Positions 1-13,660 are shown, numbered from the stretch's first letter. The stretch is DNA of 64,000 nucleotides from Streptomyces zhihengii (GCF_016919245.1 NZ_JAFEJA010000001.1:1674001-1738000); one strand, 5' to 3'. Notes: generated by a model not told the origin, from the sequence alone. Made by a program: numbers and translations.

Positions 1-502
1 CGCCGCGGACGTCGTAGACCTCGATCCTGGCGGGCGCCGGGTCGCGGACGGTCTGGAGCCGCAGGTCGTCCCGCACCACGACGAGGTTCCTGCGCTGGTG
101 CTCCAGTTCCCGGTTGAGGGCCTTCTCCAGCCGTCCCGGGTCCGCTTCGGCGAGGTCGTACTCCATGTACTGGTGGGGGCGCACCCAGTACTCGAAGCCC
201 TCCCGGCCGCCCATGATGAAGGAGGTCTGGAGGTCGGAGGGCGCGAACGGCTCGTACAGGTTCGCCTCGTCCGCGCGGACGACCGGCAGCTCCCGGGCGG
301 GTTCGCGCCGTTCGCGGCTGCTGCCGAGCCAGCCGACGAGTTCCGGCTTGTGCCGGGTCAGCCGCTCCCTGAGCGCGGGGGTGAGCGCCCCCTTGGGGGC
401 GATCACCTCGATCCTGCCGTCCGCGGCGAGCCGCAGTCGGACGCCCGCCCTGGCGAGGTCGTCGAGCAGGGCGGGAACCTCGGCCGTGCTGTTGTCGGTC
501 AC
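1..502 (-). CDS. NRPS N-terminus: TubC-like docking + cyclisation/condensation domain (partial)
   Basis: First 167 residues of a protein running off the left edge. Residues ~5-55 resemble a TubC N-terminal docking domain (LLDDLARAGVRLRLAADGRI, then ALTPALRERLTRHKPELVGW), which recruits an upstream megasynthase. From ~82 on, LQTSFIMGGREGFEYW and HQYMEYDL match the start of heterocyclisation (Cy) domains, which condense and cyclise Cys, Ser or Thr to a thiazoline or oxazoline. The usual HPMLR-type segment reads RRNLVVV, so an ordinary or divergent condensation domain is not excluded; the Cy DxxxxD motif lies outside the window. GTG start at 502 has AAGGAG upstream. It follows the module 2 PKS by 74 bp on the same strand, so it probably receives that polyketide. 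Amino-acid specificity cannot be read here. Confidence 0.8.
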   Translation of the reverse strand, partial: MTDNSTAEVPALLDDLARAGVRLRLAADGRIEVIAPKGALTPALRERLTRHKPELVGWLGSSRERREPARELPVVRADEANLYEPFAPSDLQTSFIMGGREGFEYWVRPHQYMEYDLAEADPGRLEKALNRELEHQRRNLVVVRDDLRLQTVRDPAPARIEVYDVRG

Positions 503-576
503 CGCGGGGTCTCCTTGTCCGCCGGTTGACGAGTCGTGGGGGCCGGGAAGCGGCCGGTGCGGGAGCGGCGGGGCGG

Positions 577-3500
577 TCACAGCGTGAGCACCTCGGTCCC
601 GGCGTCGTCGAGCTCCTCGTCGTCGGCGGCCAGCACGCTCATGGCGGCGAGCTGACGGCAGATCAGTTCGGCGATCCGGCGAGCGGTGCCGCCGCCGAAG
701 AGGAAGTCGGCGGGGACGTCCGCGAGGAAGTCGGCCCGCAGCCGGTTGCGCAGCCGGATGGTGGTGAGGGAGTCGAAGCCGAGCTCGTTCAGGCGCCGGT
801 GGCCGAAGGCGGGGCGCATCGCCTCGCGTTCGGCGTCGGAGAGGCCGAGGACGGAGGCGACCGTGTCGAGCAGGCGTCCGAGCACGGCCTCGGGTGCCTC
901 GTCGGGCCGTTCGACGGCCAGTCGCGCCAGCTCCTGGGCGGTGTCGCCGCCGCCGGGGGTTCCGGCAGCCGGACCGGTGACGGCCGGCAGCAGCCCGGCG
1001 ACGAGGGTGTCCGGCCGGGCGCGGTCCGCCGCGGCGGCGAGGCGCGCCCAGTCGACCGCGCCCACCGCGACGTGCCCCGTGCCGTCCGCCGGCACCCGGT
1101 CGAGGGCGTCCAGCGCCTCGTCCGGCGTCATCCCGTGGAACCCGAGGGCGGCGAAGCCGTCGAGCAGCCCGCGGTCCGCCGCCATGCCGACTCCGGACCA
1201 GGCGCCCCAGCCGACGCTCAGCGCCGGCAGGCCCTCGCGCCGGCGGTGGACCGCCAGCGCGTCCAGGAAGCTGTTCGCCATCAGATAGCCGGGCTGGCCG
1301 GCGAGTCCGGTCAGCGCGCCGAGCGCCGAACAGAGCACGAAGAAGCCGAGGTCGAGCCCGCGGGTGCGCTCGTGCAGCAGCCAGGCGCCCCGGACCTTGG
1401 GGTCCATCGCGCGGCGCAGACCGTCCCGGTCCGCCTCCTCGACGGCCGCCCCGTCGGTGACACCGGCGGCGTGCACGATCCCGTGCAGCGGCGGCAGTTC
1501 GGTCTCCGCACGGCTGAGGAGCCGGTCGAGGGCGGCCTCGTCCGCGACGTCGGCGGCGACCGTCTCGACGCGCACACCGCGCTCCCGCAGGGCGGCGATC
1601 CCCGGCGGCGTCGCGGCGGGCAGGGTCCGGCCGACGAGCAGCAGGGTGTCCGCGCCCCGGTCGGCGAGCCGGCCGGCCACGGCGAGGCCGATGCCGCCCA
1701 GACCGCCGGTGATCAGGTACGTCGCTCCGGCGCGCACCGGGAGCGGGCCGGGCGCGGCCGCCGGGGCGGCGGTCTCCGCGAGCCGGGCCTCGTACCAGCG
1801 GCCGGCGCGTACGGCGAGATGGCCGGACCCGCCCAGCGCCGCGACCCGGCCGAGCACCTCGTCGGGTGCGGGCGCGGGGTCGCCGGAGTCGCCGGAGCCG
1901 ACGTCGACCTGCACACAGGTGAGTTCGGGGTGTTCGGCGACGACCGCGCGGGTGAGCCCGGTGAGCACCGACCGGCCCGGGGCGAGGTGCCCGCCGTCCG
2001 GGGTCGTCGCTCCCGAGGTGCAGACGACGACGTCGGGACGCCGGGCGGCGAAGCTCCGCAGGAACGCGCCGAGCACGGCCGTGCCGTCCTCCGCCAGCCG
2101 GTACGCGGTGGCCACGACGCCGTCGCCGGCGGCGGTGCCGGAAGGTGCGGGGGCGGTCGCGCCCGCGGGCTCCGCCGCCCCCGGGGCCGTGCGCGCGTCC
2201 CCGGCCGGGGTGCCCGACGCCGTGCCCGGGACGCCGTCCGTGAGCAGGATCAGGCCGGCGACGGCGGCCCCGCTCCGGTGGATGTCCTCGAAGGCGCGGC
2301 GTGCCGTGGCCGCCGGGCCTCCGGTGTCGCCGGCGCCGGGCGCGGTGGGCACGGCCGTCGCGGTGACGCCGCGTGCCGCGAGCCCCGCGCACCAGGCGGT
2401 GACGGCCGCGGCGTCGGCGCCGCTGACCAGCCAGTCGCCCTCCCGGACGGCGGTCGCGGCGGGCACCGCGGCGGACGGCTGCCAGGTGACGGCGTACGTC
2501 CGGGCCGCGGGCGGCGTGGAACCGTCCGGCACCACACGGAAGCGCAGCCCCTCGACGACGGCCAGCACCTCGCCGCCCGCGGACAGCACGTCCAGGTCGA
2601 GCAGCACGTCCTCGCCGCCCTCCGCGTCGCGCCGGCGGGCCCGGCAGGTGACCTCCGGGGGCAACGGGGCGTACACGTCGAGGCGTTCGAGCCCGACCGG
2701 CACCCGGAGGGCACCGTCGTCGGCGAAGGCGATCAGCGTCTGGAAGCAGGCGTCCAGCACCACCGGGTGCAGCAGATAGACGTCCTTGTCCCGGGCGGCC
2801 TCCGGCACCTCGACGCGGGCCACCGCACGGTCGCCGTCGCTCCACACCCGGCGCAGCGCGCGGTAGGCCGGTCCGTAGTCCAGGCTGACGGCGCGGTAGG
2901 CGTCGTACAGCCGGCCGGTGGGCAGCTCCGGCATCGCCCCGGTGGGCTCCGCCTCCCGGGCCGGGGCGGGCGCGGGCCGGTCCGAGGGCCCCGCCGCGCC
3001 CACCGTGGCGTGCTCGGTCCACTCGGCCGGGCCGTCCGGGCGCCGGCTCAGGCACCGGACCCGGCGGGTGGCGGACGTGCCCTCGGCCACCGCCTGCACC
3101 GGGACCGGGCCGCCGTCGGCGGGGAGCGGCAGGAAGGCGTCGAAGCTCACGTCGCGCAGCGTCCAGCCGCCGGGGGCCGTTGGACCGGCCGGGCGGACGG
3201 CGGCCAGCGCCCATTCGAGCATCGCGCTCCCGGGCAGCACCGTCCGGTCCGCGACGACATGGCCCTCGGTGAACCAGGGCCCGGTCGTGGAGAGTTCCCC
3301 GGCGAACCAGCTCTCCCGGCCGGACGCCAGCTCGATCCGCGTGCCCAGCAGCGGATGGGCGCCCTGGGCTCCGGCGCGCGGCCGGCGGGCCGTGCCGTGG
3401 TCGAGCCAGTGCCGCCGGCCCTGGAACGCGTAGGTCGGCAGGTCCACCTCGGGCGTCCGCTCGTCGTGTCCGATGCGGGGGCGTGCCACGGCGACGTTGG

Positions 3501-6153
3501 CGACATGGATGCGGGCGAGGGCCGTCGCCAGGGTGCGGGCCTCGGGCCGGTCGTGGTGGAGCGCGTGGGCGAGCACGGGCGGGGGCGTGGTGGCGCCGGC
3601 CGCGGCGCACTCCTCGACGAACGCGGTGAGGGTGGCGCCGGAGCCGAGTTCCAGGAAGGTGTGGACGCCCTCCGCGAGCAGCGTGCGTGCCCCGTCCATG
3701 AAGCGCACCGTCTCCCGCAGGTGCCGGACCCAGTAGTCGGGGGTGCGGAGGTCGTCCCCGGTGGCGGGCAGGCCGGTGAGGTCGGAGACGACGGGCACGG
3801 CCGGCGGGTGGTAGGTCAGGGTGCGGGCCACCGCGCGGAACTCGTCCAGGACGCCGTTCATCATCGCGGAGTGGAAGGCGTGGCTGACGCGCAGACGGGT
3901 CGTGCGCCGGCCGCGCGCCGCCCAGTAGGAGGCGATCTTCTCGACGGTGGCGTCCTCGCCGGAGATGACGACGGAGCGCGGCGCGTTGACCCCGGCGACC
4001 GAGACGCTGTCCCCGAACTCGCCGAGGCAGACGCGCATCTCGGACTCCTCGGCCTCGACGGCGACCATGGCGCCGTCGTCGGGGGCGGCCTCCATCAGCC
4101 GGGCGCGGGCGGCGACCAGGGTGCAGGCGTCGGCCAGGTCCAGCACTCCGGCGGCGTGGGCGGCGGCGATGCCGCCCACCGAGTGGCCGAGCAGCAGGTC
4201 GGGGGCCGGTCCCATGGAGCGCACCAGGGCGTGGAGTGCGGTCTGGAGGGCGAAGATGGCCGGCTGGGCGTACGCGGTGCGGTCGAGCAGCGCCGCCTCG
4301 GGCGAGCCCTGCTCCGCGAACACCACCTCGCGCAGCGGGCGGTCGAGGTGGCGGTCGAACTGTGCGCAGACCGCGTCCAGCGCCTCGGCGAAGACGGGGT
4401 AGGTGCGGTACAGCTCGGCGCCGGTGCCGGGGCGCTGGGAGCCCTGTCCGGGGAAGAGGAACGCGGTCCTGCCGCTTCCGGGGGTCGCGGTGGACACCTG
4501 GGCGGTGTTCTCGTCGCGGGCGAGGGCGTCGAGCCCGGCCAGCAGCTCCGCCCGGTCCTCCCCCACCACCACCGCACGATGCTCCAGCAACGCCCGCGTC
4601 GACACCAGCGAACGCCCCACCGCCGCAGGCTCCACGTCCGGACGCTCCTCCAGGAACACCCGCAACCGCGCCGCCTGCGCCCGCAACCCCTCCACCGACG
4701 CACCCGACACACACCACACCACCGGACCCACCACCGGCGACGCCTCCGGTGTGGTCTCCGATGCCGTCCCCGGCGGCTCCTCCACGATCACATGCGCGTT
4801 CGTCCCACTGATCCCGAACGCCGACACACCCGCACGCCGACGACCACCCGACTCCGGCCACCGAACCGCCCGCGACACCACCTCCACCGCACCCGACGAC
4901 CAATCCACATGCGGCGACACCTCCCCCGCATACAACGACGCAGGCACCACACCCGCCCGCATCGCCATCACCATCTTGATCACACCGCCCAACCCCGCAG
5001 CCGCCTGCGCATGACCGATGTTCGACTTCAACGACCCCACCAACAACGCACGCCCACGCTCACGACCCGGCCCGAACACAGCGAGCAACGCACCCGCCTC
5101 GATCGGATCCCCCAACGCCGTCCCCGTCCCATGCGCCTCCACCACATCCACCTCGGACGCACACACCCCCGCATCCGCCAACGCCCCCGCAATCACCCGC
5201 TCCTGAGCCCCACCCGACGGCGCCGTCAACCCATTGCTCGCACCGTCCTGATTCACCGCAGAACCCGACACCACCGCCAACACCGGATGACCCAACCGCA
5301 CCGCATCACTCAACCGCTCCAACACCAACGACGCCGCACCCTCACCCCACACCGTCCCGTCCGCCCCCGCACCGAACGCCTTGCACCGCCCATCGACAGC
5401 CAACCCACGCTGCCGAGAGAACTCCACGAACATCCCCGGATGCGGCATCACCGACGCACCCCCCGCCAACGCCAGATCACACTCACCCCGACGCAACGAC
5501 ACACACGCCTGATGCAACGCCACCAACGACGACGAACACGCCGTATCGATCGTCAACGCCGGACCCTCCAGACCCAGCACATACGCAAGCCGACCCGACG
5601 CCACACCCGACGTGTTCCCCGTCAGCAAAAACCCCTGAACACCCTCCGAAGCCTCATGCAACAAAGGCCCGTAACCATTATGAACAACCCCGACGAAAAC
5701 CCCCGTCCGCGAACCCCTCAACGACAAAGGATCAATACGCGCCCGCTCCACCGCCTCCCACGACGTCTCCAACAACAAACGCTGCTGAGGATCCATCGCC
5801 AACGCCTCACGCGGCGAAATACCGAAAAACCCCGCATCAAAATCCGCAACCCCCCGCACAAACCCACCATGACGCGCATACGACGTCCCCACATGATCAG
5901 GATCAGGATGAAACAACCCCTCCACATCCCACCCCCGATCCCCCGGAAACACCGACACCGCATCCACCCCACCCGACACCAACCCCCACAACCCCTCCGG
6001 AGACACCACACCCCCCGGAAAACGACACCCCATACCCACCACCGCCACCGGCTCATGAGCGCGTTCCTCGATGTCGCGCAGTCGGCGCTCGGCCTTGTGC
6101 AGGTCCAGGGTGACGCGCTTGAGGTATTCGGTGAGCTTCGCTTCGTTCGTCAT
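577..6153 (-). CDS. Type I PKS, module 2: KS-AT(malonyl)-DH-KR-ACP
   Basis: 1858 residues. Residues 1-33 form a charged helix typical of an N-terminal docking domain. KS ~34-460 has TACSSS with Cys ~206 and both active-site His motifs. AT ~560-860 has GHSVGG and HAFH (~757), the malonyl-CoA signature. DH ~940-1200 has [10 protein letters not shown] (His ~965; the usual Gly is Asp) and DACFQ, so it is probably active. KR ~1475-1700 has GGLGGIG and a Tyr at ~1622, but HAAGVTDGA in place of the LDD motif and no diagnostic Trp, so stereochemistry is not assignable. ACP has LGFDSL (Ser ~1795). No thioesterase. The ATG overlaps the preceding stop (ATGA), and the NRPS follows. Inferred job: one malonate extension, reduction and dehydration to an enoyl thioester. 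Confidence 0.95.
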   Translation of the reverse strand: MTNEAKLTEYLKRVTLDLHKAERRLRDIEERAHEPVAVVGMGCRFPGGVVSPEGLWGLVSGGVDAVSVFPGDRGWDVEGLFHPDPDHVGTSYARHGGFVRGVADFDAGFFGISPREALAMDPQQRLLLETSWEAVERARIDPLSLRGSRTGVFVGVVHNGYGPLLHEASEGVQGFLLTGNTSGVASGRLAYVLGLEGPALTIDTACSSSLVALHQACVSLRRGECDLALAGGASVMPHPGMFVEFSRQRGLAVDGRCKAFGAGADGTVWGEGAASLVLERLSDAVRLGHPVLAVVSGSAVNQDGASNGLTAPSGGAQERVIAGALADAGVCASEVDVVEAHGTGTALGDPIEAGALLAVFGPGRERGRALLVGSLKSNIGHAQAAAGLGGVIKMVMAMRAGVVPASLYAGEVSPHVDWSSGAVEVVSRAVRWPESGGRRRAGVSAFGISGTNAHVIVEEPPGTASETTPEASPVVGPVVWCVSGASVEGLRAQAARLRVFLEERPDVEPAAVGRSLVSTRALLEHRAVVVGEDRAELLAGLDALARDENTAQVSTATPGSGRTAFLFPGQGSQRPGTGAELYRTYPVFAEALDAVCAQFDRHLDRPLREVVFAEQGSPEAALLDRTAYAQPAIFALQTALHALVRSMGPAPDLLLGHSVGGIAAAHAAGVLDLADACTLVAARARLMEAAPDDGAMVAVEAEESEMRVCLGEFGDSVSVAGVNAPRSVVISGEDATVEKIASYWAARGRRTTRLRVSHAFHSAMMNGVLDEFRAVARTLTYHPPAVPVVSDLTGLPATGDDLRTPDYWVRHLRETVRFMDGARTLLAEGVHTFLELGSGATLTAFVEECAAAGATTPPPVLAHALHHDRPEARTLATALARIHVANVAVARPRIGHDERTPEVDLPTYAFQGRRHWLDHGTARRPRAGAQGAHPLLGTRIELASGRESWFAGELSTTGPWFTEGHVVADRTVLPGSAMLEWALAAVRPAGPTAPGGWTLRDVSFDAFLPLPADGGPVPVQAVAEGTSATRRVRCLSRRPDGPAEWTEHATVGAAGPSDRPAPAPAREAEPTGAMPELPTGRLYDAYRAVSLDYGPAYRALRRVWSDGDRAVARVEVPEAARDKDVYLLHPVVLDACFQTLIAFADDGALRVPVGLERLDVYAPLPPEVTCRARRRDAEGGEDVLLDLDVLSAGGEVLAVVEGLRFRVVPDGSTPPAARTYAVTWQPSAAVPAATAVREGDWLVSGADAAAVTAWCAGLAARGVTATAVPTAPGAGDTGGPAATARRAFEDIHRSGAAVAGLILLTDGVPGTASGTPAGDARTAPGAAEPAGATAPAPSGTAAGDGVVATAYRLAEDGTAVLGAFLRSFAARRPDVVVCTSGATTPDGGHLAPGRSVLTGLTRAVVAEHPELTCVQVDVGSGDSGDPAPAPDEVLGRVAALGGSGHLAVRAGRWYEARLAETAAPAAAPGPLPVRAGATYLITGGLGGIGLAVAGRLADRGADTLLLVGRTLPAATPPGIAALRERGVRVETVAADVADEAALDRLLSRAETELPPLHGIVHAAGVTDGAAVEEADRDGLRRAMDPKVRGAWLLHERTRGLDLGFFVLCSALGALTGLAGQPGYLMANSFLDALAVHRRREGLPALSVGWGAWSGVGMAADRGLLDGFAALGFHGMTPDEALDALDRVPADGTGHVAVGAVDWARLAAAADRARPDTLVAGLLPAVTGPAAGTPGGGDTAQELARLAVERPDEAPEAVLGRLLDTVASVLGLSDAEREAMRPAFGHRRLNELGFDSLTTIRLRNRLRADFLADVPADFLFGGGTARRIAELICRQLAAMSVLAADDEELDDAGTEVLTL
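4496..6060 (-). repeat. KS-to-AT linker repeat, copy A (module 2)
   Basis: Covers the whole KS and KS-AT linker. It is nearly identical to 10123-11711; I saw only scattered substitutions in the KS (two near 5080) and a 24-bp length difference in the linker. The coding strand is GT-rich, with many T-ending codons, unlike the flanking AT, DH and KR sequence where third positions are nearly all G/C. Recent gene conversion or duplication is inferred. Confidence 0.93.
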
Positions 6154-9100
6154 GAGCGGTCCCCCTGGTTGTCGGAACCGGCCTTGGCGGGCCGGCCCAT
6201 TCGGCTGTCGATGAGGGCGAGGATTTCGTCCGGAGTCGCCGACAGAATGGCGTCGGTGAGGTCGCCGGAATCCTCCGCGGCGGGATCACCGGGGCGTTCG
6301 ACGAGACGCAGCAGGGCCGTCAGCCGTGCCGCGATCGTGTCGCGTGTGTCCCTGTCGGCGGGGTCGAGCGCGTCGACCGCCGTCTCCAGGGACGTCAGCC
6401 GCGCCAGGGGCGAGGCGTCGTCGGCGGGCGGGGCCGCCGGGACGAGCAGGGTGCGCAGCCGGTCCGCGAGGGCGGCGGCCGTCGGGTGGTTGAAGACGAC
6501 CGTCGCGGGCAGCCGCAGGCCGGTCGCCGCGGCGAGCCGGTTGCGCAGTTCGACGGCGGTGAGGGAGTCGAAGCCGAGGTCCTTGAAGGCGCGGTCGGCG
6601 TCGAGGGTCCGCCGGGGGCCTCCGATGACGACGGAGGCGTGGGTGCGGACCAGGTCGAGGAGGAGGGCCTGCTGTTCGGGCGCCGGCAGCGGGGCCAGCC
6701 GCCCGGCCCATCCCTCCGGTCCGGACGGCGCGGCGGCGGCCGCGGCCCGCCGCGGCCCCGGCGGGGGCGCGAGACCGCGCAGGACGGCGGGGAGCGGGCC
6801 GTCGGCGGCGAGGCCGCGCAGCGCGCGGGTGGGGATCCTGGCGGGCACGGCGAGCGCCGGGCCGGCGGCGAGGGCTTCGTCGAGCAGGTCGAGCGCCTCG
6901 TCGGTGGGCAGCGGTTCGAGACCGGTGCGGGCCATGCGGGAGACGTCCGCCCCGGAGAGGTGGCCGGTCATGCCGGTGGCGACCTCCCAGTACCCCCAGG
7001 CGAGCGAGGTGGCGGGCAGTCCGGTGGCGTGGCGGTGGGCGGCGAGTCCGTCCAGGAAGGCGTTGGCGGCCGCGTAGTTGGCCTGTCCCGGGGTGCCGAT
7101 GATCCCGGTGACCGAGGAGAACAGGACGAAGGCGGAGAGGTCGAGGCCGCGCGTCAGCAGGTGCAGGTTCCAGGCGGCGTCGGCCTTCGGGCGCAGCACC
7201 CGGGCGAGGCGGCCGGGGGTGAGGGCGTCGACGGTGGCGTCGTCGAGCACGCCCGCCGCGTGGACGACGGCGGTGAGCGGACGGTCGGCCGGGATCGTGC
7301 CGAGGACGGCGCGCAGCGCGTCCGGGTCGGCCGCGTCGCAGGCGACGGCGGTGGCCTCGGCGCCCTCGGCGGCGAGTTCGGCGAGGAAGGGGCCCACTCC
7401 GTCGGCGTCCGGTCCGGTGCGGCTGGTCAGCACCAGCCGGCGGACCTGGTGCCGGGTCACCAGATGCCGGGCGACGAGCCGCCCCAGGGTGCCGGTGCCG
7501 CCGGTGACCAGGACCGTGCCCCCGGGGTCCGGCGCGGGGGCGGGCCGCTCGGCCCGCGGGAGTCCCCGGACCAGCCGGGGTGTGTACGCCCGCCCCCCGC
7601 GCAGGGCGGTCTGCGGTTCCCCGGCGGCGAGTGCGGCGGGCAGGGCGCGCAGCGAGGCGTCCGAGCCGTCGGTGTCGATCAGCGCGAGCCGTCCGGGGTG
7701 TTCGGCCTGGGCGCTGCGGACCATGCCCCACACGGCGGCGCCGGCGAGGCCGGGGACGTCCTCGCCGGGGCGGGCCGCGACGGCGCCCCGGGTGAGGACG
7801 GCGAGCGGGGCGGTGTCGCCGCCCGGGGTGGTGTCGCCGTCGTCCGCCAGCCATGACCGCAGCACACCGAGGACCTCCTCGGTCGCCTCCAGCGCCTGGG
7901 CGGCGGGAGCGGCGTCACCGGTGCTGTGCGCGGGGGCGTACAGCACCACGGCGGGCGCCGGTTCACCCGCCGCGCGGGCGGCGAGGAGGGCGGCCGGGCC
8001 GTCGTAGCCGCGGACCACAGCGCCGGTGTCCTCGATCGCCGGGCGCAGGGCGCCGGCCCCGTCGCCGAGCAGCGCCCAGGCGCCCGGCCGGGGGGCGGTG
8101 GCGGGGGCGGGCGCCTCCGGCCAGTCGAGCCGGTGGAGCCGGCTGCCGCCCTGCCGGGCGGCGGGCTGCTCGGGGGCGGCGGTCAGGGTGAGGGCGCGGG
8201 CGGTGAGGACCGTGCGTCCGGCCGAATCGGCCGCGTGCAGCCGGCAGCGGTCCGGTCCCAGGGCCGTCAGCCGTACGCGGAGGAAGGCGGCCCCGGTGGC
8301 GTGCAGCCGGAGGCCGTCCCAGGCGGAGATCCTGCGCGGGGCGGGCCCGGCGTCGGCGGTCAGGGCGGCCAGGGCCCGGCCGGCGGCGTCCAGCAGGGCG
8401 GGGTCGATGCCGAACCCGTCGTCCTCCCGGCCCGGTTCGCCGCCGGTCCCGACCTCCGCGTACAGGTCGCGGCCCAGGGTCCAGGCGGCACGGACGCCCC
8501 GGGCGAGGGCGTCCTGCCACGCCTCGGCCGCGTCGCCGCCGGGGGCGGGGGCGTAGGCCGTCGCGCCGGGGGGCGGCCAGGCGCCGTCCGCGAACGCGGT
8601 GTCGTCGTCGGTCCCGGGTCCCGCCGGCTCACCGGGGCCGACGACGGCCTCGGCGTGGCGCGTCCATCCGGCGTCCTCGTCGGCGTCCGGCCGGGTGTGC
8701 ACGGCGACCCGGCGGTGCCCGTCGGGGCCGGCGGCGCGGACGGTGACCTGCACCCGGCGGCGGGCGCCCGCGACGAGGGGGGTGCGCAGGGCCAGTTCGC
8801 CGGCCGAGGGGCAGCCGGCGCTCTCTCCGGCGTGCAGGACCAGCCCGGTGAGCACCGCGTCCGCGAGGGCGGCGTCCTCTCCGGTGCCGTCCGGCCCCTG
8901 GAGGTCGGCGGGCTCCAGCACACCGGTGAGCACGAGGTCCCCGCTGTCGGCGAGCGTCACCGAGGCGCCCAGCAGGGGATGTCCGGCCGCCGACAGTCCG
9001 GCGGCGCTCACACCGGCGGAGCCGGAGGCGCTCTCCAGCCAGTACCGGTCGCGCCGGAAGGCGTAGGTGGGCAGCTCCACCGGCGCGGTGCCCGGTCCCG

Positions 9101-12100
9101 GCACGGCGGTGTTCCAGTCGACGGCGGTGCCGTGGGTGTGGACTCGGGCGGCGGACAGCAGGAACCGCCGCCGGCCGCCCTCGTCGCGCCGCAGGGTGCC
9201 GGTCACCAGCGGCTGCCGCCCGGCGCCGGCGGCGTCGGCCGCCGTGTCCTGGACGGCGGCGGTCAGCACCGGGTGGGGGCTGACCTCGACGAAGGTGCGG
9301 TGGCCGTCGGCCAGCAGCGCCCGGGTGGCCGGCTCGAACAGCACGGTCTCCCGGAGGTTGCGGTACCAGTACGCGGCGTCGAGCGCGGTCGTGTCGAGGA
9401 GCCCGCCGGTCACGGTCGAGTAGAAGGGGACGGCCGAGGGGACGGGCGTGATGCCGTCCAGCACCTTGGCGAGTTCGTCCCGGAGCGCCTCCACGTGCGG
9501 GGAGTGGGAGGCGTAGTCGACGGCGACCCGCCGGGCGTCCACACCGGCCGCGGCGCAGGCCGCCAGCAGTTCGTCCAGCGCCTCCGCGTCGGCGGCGACG
9601 GTGGTGGACGCGGGGCCGTTGACGGTCGCCACATACACGTGTCCACGCAGGCCGTCGATCAGCGGCCGGAGCTCGGCGGCGCCGAGCGCGACGGCCGCCA
9701 TGCCGCCGTCACCCGCCCGCGCGGCGATGGCCCGGGACCGCAGGGCGACCACCCGTGCCGCGTCGTCGAGACCGAGCGCGCCCGCCACATGGGCGGCGGC
9801 GATCTCGCCCTGCGAGTGCCCGACGACGGCGTCGGGCTCGACGCCCACCGAGCGCCACAGCGCGGCCAGCGAGACCATCACCGCGAACAGCGCGGGCTGG
9901 ACGACGTCGACCCGGTCGAGGCCGGGGGCGTCCGGCGCACCGCGCAGGACACCGGTCAGCGACCAGTCGGTGTGCGGTGCGAGCGCCTGCGCACAGTCCT
10001 CGATGCTCCGGGCGAACACCGGTGCGGTGTCCAGGAGTTCGCGTGCCATCCCGGCCCACTGGGAGCCCTGTCCGGGGAAGACGAAGACGGTGCCGGCGCC
10101 GGGGTCGGCGGTACCGGTCACGACCTGGGCGGTGTTCTCGTCGCGGGCGAGGGCGTCGAGCCCGGCCAGCAGCTCCGCCCGGTCCTCCCCCACCACCACC
10201 GCACGATGCTCCAGCAACGCCCGCGTCGACACCAGCGAACGCCCCACCGCCGCGGCACCCACCTCCGGACGCTCCTCCAGGAACACCCGCAACCGCGCCA
10301 CCTGCGCCCGCAACCCCTCCACCGACGCACCCGACACACACCACACCACCGGACCCACCACCGGCACCACTTCCGGCGACGCCTCCGACGCCGTCCCCGA
10401 CGCCGTCCCCGACGCCGTCTCCGGCGGCTCCTCCACGATCACATGCGCGTTCGTCCCACTGATCCCGAACGCCGACACACCCGCACGCCGACGACCACCC
10501 GACTCCGGCCACCGAACCGCCCGCGACACCACCTCCACCGCACCCGACGACCAATCCACATGCGGCGACACCTCCCCCGCATACAACGACGCAGGCACCA
10601 CACCCGCCCGCATCGCCATCACCATCTTGATCACACCGCCCAACCCCGCAGCCGCCTGCGCATGACCGATGTTCGACTTCAACGACCCCACCAACAACGC
10701 ACGCCCACGCTCACGACCCGGCCCGAACACGGCAAGCAACGCACCCGCCTCGATCGGATCCCCCAACGCCGTCCCCGTCCCATGCGCCTCCACCACATCC
10801 ACCTCGGACGCACACACCCCCGCATCCGCCAACGCCCCCGCAATCACCCGCTCCTGAGCCCCACCCGACGGCGCCGTCAACCCATTGCTCGCACCGTCCT
10901 GATTCACCGCAGAACCCGACACCACCGCCAACACCGGATGACCCAACCGCACCGCATCACTCAACCGCTCCAACACCAACGACGCCGCACCCTCACCCCA
11001 CACCGTCCCGTCCGCCCCCGCACCGAACGCCTTGCACCGCCCATCGACAGCCAACCCACGCTGCCGAGAGAACTCCACGAACATCCCCGGATGCGGCATC
11101 ACCGACGCACCCCCCGCCAACGCCAGATCACACTCACCCCGACGCAACGACACACACGCCTGATGCAACGCCACCAACGACGACGAACACGCCGTATCGA
11201 TCGTCAACGCCGGACCCTCCAGACCCAGCACATACGCAAGCCGACCCGACGCCACACCCGACGTGTTCCCCGTCAGCAAAAACCCCTGAACACCCTCCGA
11301 AGCCTCATGCAACAAAGGCCCGTAACCATTATGAACAACCCCGACGAAAACCCCCGTCCGCGAACCCCTCAACGACAAAGGATCAATACGCGCCCGCTCC
11401 ACCGCCTCCCACGACGTCTCCAACAACAAACGCTGCTGAGGATCCATCGCCAACGCCTCACGCGGCGAAATACCGAAAAACCCCGCATCAAAATCCGCAA
11501 CCCCCCGCACAAACCCACCATGACGCGCATACGACGTCCCCACATGATCAGGATCAGGATGAAACAACCCCTCCACATCCCACCCCCGATCCCCCGGAAA
11601 CACCGACACCGCATCCACCCCACCCGACACCAACCCCCACAACCCCTCCGGAGACACCACACCCCCCGGAAAACGACACCCCATACCCACCACCGCCACC
11701 GGCTCATGAGCGGGATCGGGAGCGTCGCTGCGGAACGCGGGCGGCAGGGCGGGGACCGGGGCGGGTGCGGCCGGGGCGGCGAGGAGTGCGAGCAGCCGGT
11801 CGACGACGGCCGCGGGGGTGGGGTGGTCGTAGGTGAGGGTGGGCGGCGGCGTGAACCCGAGCGCCGAGCCGACCCGGTCGCGGAACTCGACCGCGCCGAG
11901 GGAGTCGAAGCCGAGTTCCTTGAAGGCGCGGGTCAGCGGCACCGGTTCGCCGGGCGCGAGACCGAGCACCTCGGCGACGGCGTCCCGCACCAGCGCGGTC
12001 AGCCGGCGGCGGTCGGGGGCGGGCTCCGCCCCCGCTCCACGGGGCTCGCGGTCACCCGGCACGACGGGCAGCGGTTCCGTCGTGCCGGGCGCCGCGCCGC

Positions 12101-13660
12101 CGACGGGGGCGGGCACCGCAAGGGAGGGCTGCGGTGCCCGTTCCGCCGTACCCGGTACGGCGTCACGCCGTCCGGATTCCGTCTCCGGCGAGGGCGGGAA
12201 GGGCCAGTGCCTCCGCCGGAGGAAGACGCGGGTGGGCAGGTCGGTGCGGCGGCCGCCGGGGATCACGGCGGCCCAGTCCAGTGCGCGGCCCTGGGCGTGG
12301 GCGGTGGCGAGCGCGGCGGCCGCGGTCGCCGTCTCCGGTCTGCCGCGCCGCAGCGCGGCGGTGAAGGCCGCGTCCGGCAGGCCGGTCAGGGCCTCGCGTG
12401 CCAGGGACGCGAGCACCGCGTCGGGCCCGAGTTCGAGGTAGGTGGCGCAGCCGAGGTCGCGCAGGGTGCGCAGGCCGTCGTGGAAGCGCACCGGCTCGCG
12501 GACCTGGCGGACCCAGTGTCCTGGGGTGTCGATGCCCTCGGCCGGGCGGCCGGTGAGGCCGGAGACCACCGGTGTCACGGGGGGCCGGTAGTCGAGGCGC
12601 TCGGCCACGGCGGCGAAGGCGTCGAGCATCGGGTCCATGTGCGCCGAGTGGAAGGCGTGGCTGACGGAGAGCCGGCGGGTGCGGCGCCCCTCGGCCCGCC
12701 AGTGCGCGGCGACGGCCTCGACGGCGTCCTCGTCGCCGGAGACGACCGTGGCGCGGGGGCCGTTGACGGCGGCGACCGAGACCGCCGTGCCGTCCAGCAG
12801 GGGGGCGACCTCGTCCTCGGCGGCCTCCACGGCGGCCATCGCGCCCTTCGCCGGGAGCCGCTGCATCAGCTCGCCGCGGGCGGCGACCAGCGTGCAGGCG
12901 TCGGCGAGGGAGAGCACGCCCGCCGCGTGGGCGGCCGCGATCTCGCCGACGGAGTGCCCGATGAGCTGGTCCGGGGCGAGGCCCTGGTGGGCGAAGAGCC
13001 GCAGGAGGGCGACCGAGAGGGCGAACAGCGCGGGCTGGGTGAAGGCGGTGCGGTCGAGGAGAGCGGCCTCCGGGCTGCCGGGGCGGGCCCACATCACATC
13101 GCGGAGCGGCCGGTCCAGCAGGGGGTCGAGACAGGCGCAGATCTCGTCGAGCGCCGCGGCGAAGACGGGGTGCGCGGCGTACAGTTCGCGGCCGGCGCCG
13201 AGGCGCTGCGCACCCTGCCCGGGCAGCAGGAACACGAGCGGCGCCGCCCCGCCGTCCGGTCCCTGGGCGACACCGGTGACCGTACCGGCGGGCCGGCCGC
13301 CCGCCGCGAGGGCGTCCAGCGCGGCGAGCCGTGCGTCGGCCCCGTCGGCGAACACGACGGCGCGGTGCCGCAGCGGGGTGCGGGTGGTGGCGAGGGAGTA
13401 CCCGACGTCCTCGGCCGACGCGCCGGGCGCCGCCGCGAGAAACTCCCGCAGCCGCGCGGCCTGCCGCCCGATGTCCTCCGCGTCCCGCCCGGACACCACC
13501 CACGGCACACTCCCGCCGCCACGGGGCCCCGCCGCACTGGTCACACCTCCGCCGGCCTCCGCCCCGGACCCGTCCGCGTCGGGACCGCCTCCCCCGGCAG
13601 CCCCTCCGGTCCGGACCGCGCCGGCACCTTCGCCGCCCTCACCGGCCCCCGCCCCACGGG

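Noticed and set aside
526..7077. 2183-codon plus-strand open frame antisense to the PKS genes
   Set aside because: Its translation is Arg/His/Gly low-complexity with no domain, and the minus strand encodes complete PKS modules; a mirror effect of high G+C coding.
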